NCBI GenBank assembly: GCA_018857735.1 | Contig: JABMCL010001071.1 | Location: forward strand, 618,501 to 682,500 | Length of the DNA stretch: 64,000 bases | DNA from: Alviniconcha marisindica | Lineage: Eukaryota; Mollusca; Gastropoda; Provannidae | Direction of reading: 5' to 3' | Shown: positions 13,101 to 25,100 of the stretch, piece by piece | Layout: each line of letters starts with the position of its first letter | Position numbering within the stretch: position 1 is the first letter of the stretch | The notes under the pieces: model-generated | Told to the model about the DNA's origin: nothing | The model's input: the letters and a program-made list of their open reading frames with translations, nothing else | Databases searched by the model: none | Program-made: the position numbers and the translations under genes

Positions 13101-16100
13101 TACAACATGTCAATCCTGTTCAGTATTTCCACACAATATTTCACACTTTAGCTACACTAAATGGCTTGAAATAAAAAGGACAAGGACAGATTTGACAGTT
13201 GTGTAGTAAGCACAGCACACGGGGCACAACATATTAGGGTCATTCTATGAAGCTGTGTACCAATAACTACCACCGTGGGTGGCCTGTATTAAACCAATAT
13301 CTTGAATCAGTCTTTCGTTACAACATCTACCCTTCAATTTTACTTTGTTGTATACTGATGAGATAGATTTCTTTTTTTTAACACTAAATCACAGTGTTCA
13401 GTTATAACTGGTGGATGCTGCAAACTGAAAATGGTGGCTTTTGTTTGTGACATTTTCTGCATGCAGAGCAAGAATGTATCACAGTATCAAAAGTACCAAC
13501 AGAATGTGAACAAAGTTGATTTCAAACATGCAATACTGATGTCTTTCCATGTTGGACATATGATAGGGAACATCTCCGGGCCAGCAACTTTCTGGTCTGC
13601 AAAGTTAACTCATGCAAAGAAAATGAAGATGCTCCTTTGACCAAATATGTCTTTAAGCGTCTGCGTATGTTGCATTCTTTTAACATTTTTGGCCAAGAAT
13701 GGGTTGGCAGACGAAGGTCATTTGGAGTTCCAGACAACCGAAACAGTCATCTGGTGTTCCAGACAGCTGCAGAGCAAAGCCCTGGCACTGTAATGCGAGT
13801 CTGCTTTGGGTTACATACAGCAAAATGCACTCTTCTTCAGAATATGAACTCTTCAACTCAAATCTATTTTATACAAAAATCATTAAATATCCACAGTTGT
13901 AATATTTCCCCATATTTTTAGCTCTCTGATGTTGCACCATTGTAACTGTCATGGTTGACTGGTGTTGCACTGCTGTAACTGTCATGGTCGACTGGGCATT
14001 TCCCAGGTCTCTGAGGACATTTCCGCTAGCAGGGAGCTCCACAGTCTAAGCCAACCTCATAAAATGCTTGCGAGAATGCTTGCCTCGTGAGTTTTGCACA
14101 ATGGTCAGATCTGTCCTACAGATTGCACAGAAGAAAAAATTATGAATGTACCTGTTCACACAAGAAACCTATGTTTTCAATATCCTCATCTGAGATTTCT
14201 GTACCCATGGAAATTTCCGCTGCATCTTTCACCTCCGCTTCAACCTCTTCAGGCAGGATGTCGGACAGATCACAAGTGGCCGCTTTTGTTCTGTCGCCTG
14301 TTAACATACACCCGTCTCATCTTTAGAGGTATGAAGGTGAGGAATCCTCTACCGATCTAAACCATTAACTGTAAGCTGCAGATCACCCAACCCCACCCGT
14401 AACCTTTCTTTGATTTCTAAAACATGTTCACCCCTTACAAGAGCACCTGTGGAAGGTGTCCTGCCATCACCATGCACCAGTCTCCGGTTTCTCAAAAGGT
14501 CTTAAAACCATGAAGGGATGAACAGCCACACTAAATATAATCGTAACCGAACAGTAAAAATGGTTTGCTTCAACTGACTGACAGCTGAAAATCAGACCCC
14601 CTGCAAGCGAGGAGAAGTTAAAAGTATCTTCTGCACTTGTAACAGGAGTAGTAGCAGCATCCACATTATATACATAGCAATGCATCATTTCAAACTGTTT
14701 TCCCTTTAACCATTCATTTATGCCATTTTGTTTAAAAACAGTGCTACAAGATCTTTAACATCTCCATCCACAAACGACTAAAAGCATTCAAGAAACTGGC
14801 CAATGACTGTATTGATCTGTTTCTGAAGCAAATAAATACAACTGATCCATTACTTGTATGACAAGATCAGATACCATAAACTCTTCATAAGAACTCAGAG
14901 ATTCAGACAGTCATCATCATGTCTTGTCTGATGTTACTAATCAGTATCAATATTATCATACAAGTGTCTCCATTTAGGTGGACCACAAACACCTTTCAGC
15001 ATAAATGTGTGGTGCGGTAATCAGGTGTACGGAGAAAAAGCACAACACGCAGCCTCATGTTCGCCTTACATCAGACGATAAATTTGTGACATATAATAAT
15101 AATGTACATTTATCATGCGCTCATCAACGCCCTGAGCGCTCACATGATGCACATTAACCTAAATATATTCTATACACATATAGAGCATAGTCCTACCAAA
15201 ACAATTTACATAAGTATTATAAAAGAATTTTTTTTTTTTAAAGCACTACAAATGCACACACACACCAACTGTAGCAGAAACTGGGTACTGATATTAGTTA
15301 GGATGAAAATACTGAGAAAAGGAAGGTTTTCAGTTTGGCTTTAAAAGATGACACGGTTGAGCAGTGTCTAAGGTCTTGTGGGAGTGAATTCAAAATGTGG
15401 GGTCCAAAGCAAGAGAAGGTGCAAAAGCCATGAGTCTTGCATCTGTATTGTTGGATTTCCAGCATGCGGGTGTCAGAAGAAGAGTGTAGTGTACGAGACG
15501 GAGTGTAGACATGCAGCAGTTCAGAGAGGTAAGCAGGACTAACCCAAAGAAACAAGCTGCAAGAGTTTACCCATCCGTTCACAGGTGTACTTAGTCCACC
15601 ACATACAAATGCAGCTCAGAGTGCCAAGCTACCAAACAAGAAAGAGTGTGCAGGACAAATGGAGCCAGCAACAGAGGCGAGCCAACAAACCTAGCTTGAT
15701 CACAGTGCGAGCAAAAGCGTTGTTGTCTGTGACGATCTTGGACAGCTCGGGAAAGTGCCAGCCGTACCACTCTCTGGCTCTCATGATATAGTTGTTGAGC
15801 TCTTTGTCAAGATCATCAAGCAGGGCTGTGGACAATAAATTATTATAACATTAACAAGATACTGAATGCTTTGTGCTTATCAAAATGCACAAAACCACAT
15901 TCTGTGATTTGATTTTACAAAGCCAAACAAGGCATAACTATCCACCAAAAATCTCCTTCTGGGCTTAAATGACATGCTCATTATGAACTTTCTGCAAAAT
16001 ATGGTTTCAAATCAGAAAGTGCACAGATATCCTTTTTCTTTTAGTGTCACTTCTGCCTTTGCTTTGATTAAATCATATTAGCTACGTCAAGTGATTCCAC

Positions 16101-19100
16101 ATTGTTTAGGACAAACTGTGTGTGTGTGTGTCTGGAATCTCTCATAGTCTGCCTTATCATCTGTCCTCACATTCTGTCAGAGCTGGTGTTGTTCTGAAAT
16201 AATCATCAAGATTCCAAGTGCAAGCACACACTTCTTAATCATTAATAAAAATAAAACAATATTAAAATAAACTACACATGGTTTCAACATAAAGCCACCA
16301 CAACTCACACACACGGTAAGTTTGCTCTTGTTCATTAAAAGTACAATTTACAATTGCATGCCATCAAAAACCAATTAACTTCCTGCTCAATATTGTTAAA
16401 AACAGACAAGCTTTTCTTAAACTCACAAATAGCTTGAACTATCATTGTGTCCACTTTGTCAGGGCTGAACTTCAGCTTGTACCGTGAAAGACTGAAACAG
16501 AAAGTCTGTGTAAACGTCTTGTAATTTTTTTGAATAAATCTACATGACCCAGAACTTTAAAAATCAGCATTGAAAAAATATGTGTGATCAGAAACTCAAA
16601 TGGCATCCTCACAGCGTGTCAGAGGTCCAGACACAAGTTTCATCATTTCACTTCCAATCTGAACTGCATCACCTAGTTACATTGTAATTTTAACACACAA
16701 TCAGTGCAGAAGTCCTGTACCTGAGCAGACTGATTACCAAATGTTACCATTCATTCTTTTAACAACAACAGTAACAAATCTGGCCACTGAAGACTATGTA
16801 ACTTTTAGATTTACTGTTCCACTGTAGCTCAACCAAATTTCCAGTTTATCTGCATCATTCGATCCAACTTTCATTAGTGAAGAAGCCCACTGTAAAGTTT
16901 GCACCTAATACAGTAATATTACAGACAAGCCCCTCATTTCAAGACCACACGAAAACAATCAAGAAATAGAAGTCGCAAAACTATGTAATATGTAAAACTT
17001 AAAAGGCGATCATGGGTGAAGAGCTCAACTGCACGGGAGTGTAAACAGAGTTACTGCACCAGCCACAGAAAGGGTGAGAGCCTAGAGTTGACTGTCCTGT
17101 GACGACCTTTGTGCTAATCATCTATATTATTATGGTCAGTGTCAAAGAATCAGTTATCTCTAATATAAACCTTCACGGTACTTACACTGTCAGTGTCAAT
17201 GTAGGGTTCAATGCTAAAAAACTCACAAATGCTTTAGTTAAGAAATCGGTGATCTGCGACTGAGATCAAGTAAGAGGTTTTGTGTTATACAAAATACTCT
17301 TTAGTTTACCAAACTGCGTCTCTTTGTGCTTAAGCTAAGGTTAATTATCAGTTAAACACACAAGGCACTACCACTGTGCAAGTATAATATTTATCTTTTA
17401 ATTCATTAATACAATGCAAAATGGCATTGACAAGATCAGAAACTCTTAAAATCCTCATGAATATTCAGAGGTCCAGACACAGTTTTCATCATGTCTTATC
17501 TGCCAAAATAATTCAGCTCAGTCCAGACAAGGCCCTCATTTCAAGACCACACAAAATCAAGAAACAGAAGTCACAAAACTATGTGTAAAAGGGTGATCAT
17601 GAGTGAAGAGCTCAACTGTACAGGAGCGTAAACACAGAGTTATTGCACCAGCTACAGAAAGGTGAGAGGCAGAGCCAAGAGTAGACTGTCCTGTTATGAC
17701 CTCTGTGCTAATCATCTGATATTAACTATTAAGACCAGTGTCAAAGGAAATCAGTTATCTCTAATATAACCTTCATGGTATTTACACTATCAACGCTAAA
17801 AACTCACAAATGCCTTAGTTAATGAACTGGTGATCTGTCACTGTGAGTAAGCAGTTTTGTATTATATAAAATAAAAAAATCTTTTACCAAACTGCATCTC
17901 TTTGTACCTAAGAACAGTTATCAGTTAAACACATAAAATTATGGCAGTACAACTGTGCGAGTACAATATTCCACTTTTAACACAATACATAATGGCACTG
18001 ACAGGATCAGAAACTCTTAAATCCTCATGAATACTCAGAGGTCCAGACACAAGTTTTCATCATGTCTTATCTGCCAACATAATTCAGCTCAGTCAACAAA
18101 AACAAATAACCTCCAAACAGATTATCTGCCTCTTTGAAAGAACCACTGTCACTGTAGTGTAAACCCCTTTCTTTTTTTCATTTGTTCAGTTGAACCATTA
18201 TTTGCTTGGGAAGGATGGGGTGGGGGCAACATGTCTTACATTAAAAAAAGCATCATTTTTTTTTTCCAGATCAGGCAGGTCAGCCAGTAAACTAACTGTA
18301 TTATTACAAAGTGCTCTCCTGGTCACAAATTGTATTCCTACAATGTAAGCAACTGAGCTGCATGTTGCCATATTTTTAACCAAACTACATGACATAGTAA
18401 CATTTTACATTCACGCTGGAGACTGCGGCACATAAAACCATTCTCTTCAAGTCCTAAATATCCCAATTTGCTGGACAAAAAAACAACAGCCCAACCCAAA
18501 AAAGATCAGTTTCTCATTTCAACTGTTTAACTGTTGTTTTGTAGCTTGACAAAGGGGATTACCCCCAAAATTTGCAGATTGCGTGTCTGTGTCAAAATAA
18601 ATAAGCGTTCTTTTGAACCTTTCTGTTTCACGCGTTTGGATCTATCCTAAAATCTGTAAGATGCCAAAAACAGTAGGAAACCTCTCCGTGAAAGGGGCCT
18701 CATCAATCCAGTTTTATCCCATTCCATTCACTCCTCTCTAAATTCAGCCACCATTCATGATTAGAAAGACCCAACTTTAGAAGTAGTGATTCTGACATAC
18801 ATATACTGCACAACTCAAGAGCTGTGTAAAGGAGGTGGACAATGATTCCTGTCCCTCGTCTTTGTGGACTTCAAGCAACACTGAAAGATACATACTGCAA
18901 AGGAAACTCTCATAGTCTGCCATATCATTTGTCCTCACAAGCTTCAGACCACTACTTTTATATATTAATCATAGAGTTTCCTTTGCATGCATGTTCATAC
19001 TTTCAGGATGAAAATTAATGCAAATACCTTGCACAGAATTAATCACGCAGTTGACTTCAGTTTTATTCACATATCAACAGAAGACTTGCAGAGATGGTCC

Positions 19101-22100
19101 TGTTCATACCTATGCACAACTCTTACACTGTTACTGTGTCTTGTTGCTAGTGTTACTACGCCATTTCTTAATTTTAATTCTATCTTCTGAAATTAAGACT
19201 GTAGTGACAAACGTTACCTTTTTTCAGTAGCTGAAGGTGCTACATAAAGTAAAGGTAACATCGGGGTGACCCTTTTTATTAATACCTGACAGCCCAAAGC
19301 ATTTTATTTTTTGAGTGACCAATATGTGCATCAAGACCAAGGTGACTTTCATGTGTGTGTGGTGTTTTTTTTATTGTTTATTATTCTAAGACTCAGGAAT
19401 CATATTTGACAGCTTTACTCAGTTACTGTACAAAGACATGCACTTTTGTTGTTGTTGTGGGGTGTGGAGCTCAAAACTAACACTATTACACAGTATTAGT
19501 ATTACATTGCTGCAGAGCTGCCTACCAGTACCCACAAATTTGCTCGTCGGTGTTCTGTACAGGCTAAGTTTGCATTTTGATGGTGCCAAACATATTTCAT
19601 CTGCACAGAAAATCCTCCATATGAGAGGTTTTCCTGCATGCGAACTGTGAAACATGGATTTAAAATATTTAAAAAAAAGCGGAGTACAGAATCTTACCAA
19701 ACGCATGTTACTTGCTGGAAACTCTCATAGTCTGCCATATCACATGTCCTCACACAGGTGTCAGACCACTACTTTTTATATCATTAATCATCGAGTTCCC
19801 ATGCAATTATATTGTCTGATTATTCTATCAACGCTAAACTCTTACATGATGAGTTCTCTAACTTTCAAGGAATATAACCATACAAGTGGTGACCTCTACC
19901 TTTTACACACACAATAACCCCTACCCCCAAAACTTCAATTTTATTTTCAAGCTCCAACCAAGAGGAAAGAACCTGCATAAATCTCAGCAGTGTTACTGTT
20001 CTCAACAAACAGCCAGAGTGGATGTAAACACAACATCCCATCCTAGATCCTCCCTACATCAGTGATCAGTGACTGATTTGCCGTTAGTTCACGGCACCAG
20101 TTTGGAAAACTGTTGCTCTTTCATGATAGTACACTAACTTACACGCTATTAAAAAATATATAAAAAACACACACACAAAAAAAAAAATGCAGACAGTGAC
20201 TACAGCCTCTACTACCTGTTCCCTCCCGTGTTACTTCAGTTTCTTTTTATCACAAAGCGAGGAAGAAAATGAGCACAGTACCTTGCTATAGTTCTACATA
20301 TATGAGAAGAGGTGAGCACAATGCATTGACATAATTATAACTGTGTTTGTTCATTCAGAATGACCAACTGACCAGCCTTTTCCCCCCTCAGTTTTCATCA
20401 TCACTTTCTTCTCCTGTTGGGAGTTTTTGTTCAGTGAAAACGAATTTCCGAAGTCTCTCCCACATAATTTTGCACCAACTGATTCAATACTAAGCAGCTA
20501 GATCTTTTTCTTCAGTTATTCACTGTCATTGGCAGCAAGTATTTAACAACACTTACAGCTGCACATATTCCTGCACTGATGCAGATTGTATTAATCATCT
20601 AATGTCACTCCAGCTGATGTTAACCAAAGCAACAAGTCAGAAACTCTCAAATCCTCACAGCAACTCGGCGGTCCAGACACAAATTTCATCATTCCTTGTT
20701 GTCAAAGCTTTGAAATGCAAGTTTCAGCCAAGCCCGCCACAGAGAAGTCTGCATCTTTGGTATCAAGTTGATCAACTGCTGTTTTTTTTATACTGTTTTA
20801 ACTGAGCATGCAGGTGCAATACACAGCCATGACAGCATTGCATCATTTATCTATTACATATATTCAGCCATGCTTGATAGTAATACAGAACAGGTACATC
20901 AAAATCCATGTTCTAAGTAAACAGCAAAAAAGTATGTTCTTTTCATAACTGTAAACGTACAAAGCTGCAACTAAATCTTAGAAATTTGGCCATATACACA
21001 GCTTACCTATCAAGTCCATATGTGGCCATCAGAAGAAACTCAACTGAATTAATTTAACTGAGACAAAGAGATCAATAATGTGTATAAAAATGTGTCAAGT
21101 CTCAAATTACGTGCAGCTAGTCAAGCTGCAGTTGTGGAAGTTTTGGAACAAACCTTTTGCCCATCAGCTCTACACATACAGCAAGCAAAAAGCCACTGGA
21201 TGCATAGTTCTTAATTACTACCGGTTTCACGCATGGAAATTGTTCAAAGAAAAAAACTCTCAAACTAAGGGGGTACAGGTGCATGCCCCCCTCCCCACCC
21301 TCAAATTTGTTTGGACTACAGCAAACTTGAGGAATCTTGGACAATTCCTGTGCCGGAGTTTGCACAAAATCATCTATACTCCTCCACCATTACAGCAGTT
21401 AATGGTCGTTACAAAGAGGAGTCTCATCACTACTGGTATAATATACTGTACTCTAGCCATCTAAGCAGAGGAAGCTCTCATAGTCTGCCATATCATTTGT
21501 CCGCACGTATTTGTCAGACCACTACTTTTGATACTAATCATTGAGCTTCCCCTCTGCAAGGCTACAACTTCTACTCTGAATGGTATCAATCAAAGCCGCA
21601 GACTCCAGTACATACCTATGAGCAAGACCGAGGGCCATGGCAGACAGCTCCCTGTCCCCAAGGCCGGTGATCAAGCTGTCCATCTGAGAACGGATGCATC
21701 TCATCAGCTCGTTAATGCTGTTGTTGGTCACACACTGAAGGTCAAACTTTTCCTGCAAAGTTTATCAGTACGTAAAACAAAGCCAAAGGTAAATTTCCAT
21801 GTCAACCATAAACCACAGAAATAAAAAAACTCTTACTTACATAAAGCATTATGAACCATAAAAACAGTATCTTTCTGCATTAAATTAAAAACAAAATGCA
21901 TACACCTACTCCGGGCAATTATCTATCTTAGCAAAGGAACAGTCTGTCAACTAAAAGGAGGGTGACAAAATCTTATTCTGAAATTCATCCCCGTTTGGCA
22001 TGTGCCTCTATGGTCAGTCATCACTGGTCAGGTGATCAGTCACAGGTTCAATGCTCAAGGGAGCTCCCCCCCTTAAAAATAAATCTCTTGCTGCTACAAA

Positions 22101-25100
22101 ATACGATGGACAATATCTGAACCTTTCCCTTTTCTAAACATTTGTTTTGTGCAACCCCCTCCCCCCCCCTCAGCTGCTAAAAAACAAGATCTATTCTCTA
22201 CACCAGTGCAACTGCATGACCTGGCTAAAGCAGGTATATAGAAAGAAAAATAATAACCTGTGAGGTCAGCTTATTATCAAGAGGCTGTATATATTATGCG
22301 GACCTGTTAATGTATCAACTGATTTGCTGGATAAAATGTCTGCCGAGTCCTCTGCAAGGAGCCTTTTCCGCTTTCTTACCTTGATGATGTTGCCAAGCTT
22401 GGCATCTGCCACAGCAAGCTCTTCTTGTGTGTCACTGCTGACCAATTTCTTCATCAATTTCTTCAGTGTCTTGCTCATTTTCCCCTCCACAGCTGCTGTT
22501 GCGGCTGAAAACAAAAGCAAATTCATAATAATCATTAGAGAAATAGCATTTTCCCCAAGTCCACCAAGATTGTGTAGTTAACACAATGATCTGCATACAT
22601 GTTAATCGTTATATATGCATGCAGATCTATACGAGGCCTTGCTTTTGTACAAACATGGATAATTTCCCATGTGCAGACCGTGGTATTAAAAAAAAAGCAG
22701 TCTTAATCTTATAGGACAGTGTCATCACTCAGAATTTTTGCTCATCAGCGTTTCTCTTGGAAACTCGAAGCGAGCTGGGATTATGGTTTACATCATTGTG
22801 ACAACAACTGCAACTGTTTAGGTCTGAATACTCTGATTTTCCAGACACTTTCCAGCCTACAGATTCAGCCAGGGTTCCCCATTTTTCATGACTCGAGGGG
22901 GTTGAGCCAACATGTTGCAATTTAAAAAGGTATGTAATTTAAAAAAAAATTTTTTTTAGAAAGAATACCAGGTATCCAGATCTTTGTTTTCTTTAATTTT
23001 GGAAGTTTGTGTGTCCAGGGCTCCCCTATTTTGTGTGAGTACTTCAACATGAATGAGAACATAAAATCTGAATTTAAACAAGGCACAAAAACTGCTGCTC
23101 TTCAAGGATGGTAATCTTTTCTTACAGAAGTTTTACCCTGTTCATTTCTTTAAATTCCAACAACTAGGAATTAAGCAAGCACTCTAATTAATCTAACGTA
23201 AATTTTAAAGTATTACAGTTAGTTATGCAAATTCGACAAGATCAACACATCCAGTGACACACACATTCTCTTTCTCTTACATGATAGTGCCTCTGTCATG
23301 TCTTTGAACTTCTGGAACTGTTTCAACTTGATACTGAAACAGAAGCAAAATCAACCAAAATTATACAGCCACAACTATAGTAGTATAAATGATGGACAGG
23401 GGAGGGAGCAACCACAATCCATTTACATTCAACTTCACTCACTTAGTGTATCCACTGCCCTATTTTAGTATAATTCACACATCAGTGTAATCACAATCTA
23501 TCTAGATTAGACCTAGAAGAAAAAGAAAGAAAAAAACTGGTGCAGTTTTCCACGTCACTCAGAAGTTTCATTCATCAGCGTTTCTCTTGGAAACTCGAAG
23601 CGAGCTGGGATTATGGGTTACATCATCGTGACCAGAAGTATTATTTTATAAAAAGCTCAAATTTATCTCAAAGTTAAACTTGTTAAAATTAACCAAAAAA
23701 TCATCTGTAGATAAACCATAATGAACAAAACATTTTGATCCAGTTTACTACATAAGACTAACAAAATGACTAATCTTCAAGTTAAAATTTCTATTTTTGC
23801 AAACCTCATGTTTTACTATCAACACAGACCAGAAGATCTCCAGAAGTGGACCCACTGTTGAAGTGCCATCAAACCTTTGCATCATCTTAAAGGGACACTG
23901 AGATAAGCACAGCCTGCGTGTGTAGGCAACAATCCAGTCAATGAAACCTATACACATCTGAACCATGTTGGGACACGCCAGTGTCACTTCAAGTCCATAT
24001 CATGGTCCACTGTAATCTAGCTCATTAGAGTGGTACACTATGTCATATAGAAAAAAGTCAATGCCACATTCTGAAGAACTGTAGTAGCAGCTGTATGCAT
24101 TATTTTTTTACAGTAGTTACACACTTGCAGATCAACATGTAGCCAGCTTTTAATATAGCTCCCCTTTTTGTTTAAATCATTGAATACTAGTCATGGTGCA
24201 AGTTTTCAATCAAATCAACATTTCACTCAGTTACATGGGTAAAATGCGTAGTTTCTTATGGTTGTGAGCCACCAACATCTTCCAATTCCTACAAGACCAT
24301 GGTGCACCTGTTATAAACTTTGTTATACATTCAAAATTATTTTTAAACAACATAAGAAATGCTCCATATATGTCTCTTAGACTATGACTCGCATGAGCAT
24401 GTTACTCTGCATAATTTTGTTTAAATTTTACAGAAGGCTATACTTATTACAAGGACCAGTCATTTTTTTCTCAGGACTCATTGTAGTTTTCTGTACCAAC
24501 CCATCACCAGTAATGCATGCATTTGTAGTGTGTATGTCATGTCTGTGTGAGAGAGAGTGTATGCATGCATGATGAAATGATCATATCCTTATGTCTTTGT
24601 AACAAAGTAAGTGCTCTGGGTTCTTACAAGATGGGTCACCATAAATAATCTATTACTTACACAGTTAATAAATACCAGTAGTGTTTTAGACAGGCAAAAC
24701 TATTATTATTAGTCTATTACTATTAGTTATTTAGCATGTTCCTATACTTAGTTATTACACTTACACTAGTTACAGTCACTGATCACTCAGAATTTTCAAT
24801 CATCAGCATTTCCATTGGAAATTCGAAGCGAGCTGGGATTATGGTTTACATCACTGTGAATCAGTGCTATTTATTCACAACTGAAATGAGGAATGGGGTA
24901 AAACATTGTAAAACACACATGTCTAGCCACACAAATTGAGAGAGTGCACAACAGTCAACATAGCATGCTTTGCTCAACTAAAGCTTAATAAATCCACATG
25001 GCTCCACTAGTGCTTAATAAATCCACATGGCTCCACTAGAGCTTAATAAATCCACATGGCTTAAAGTTTAAACTGTTAATCATAATGCTTACACTTGGCT

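Larger units (their letters stand above)
16923..18071. repeat. Tandem duplication of about 0.57-0.6 kb carrying a snoRNA (NOP58 intron 5)
   Basis: The units run about 16923-17500 and 17525-18071. Shared landmarks in order are CCCTCATTTCAAGACCACAC, GTGAAGAGCTCAACTG, TCAGTTATCTCTAATATAA and the family C snoRNA at the right end of each unit. Point differences and small indels are spread through both units. Confidence 0.8.

Noticed and set aside
17441..17460. rRNA target for the D guide of family C (TTTAAGAGTTT)
   Set aside because: The best match I could recall was about 7 bases of 28S (CUCUUAA), too short to claim.
22005..22045. Possible box C (GTGATGA) with nearby CTGA on minus in NOP58 intron 4
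   Set aside because: No box D at a suitable distance and no closing stem.
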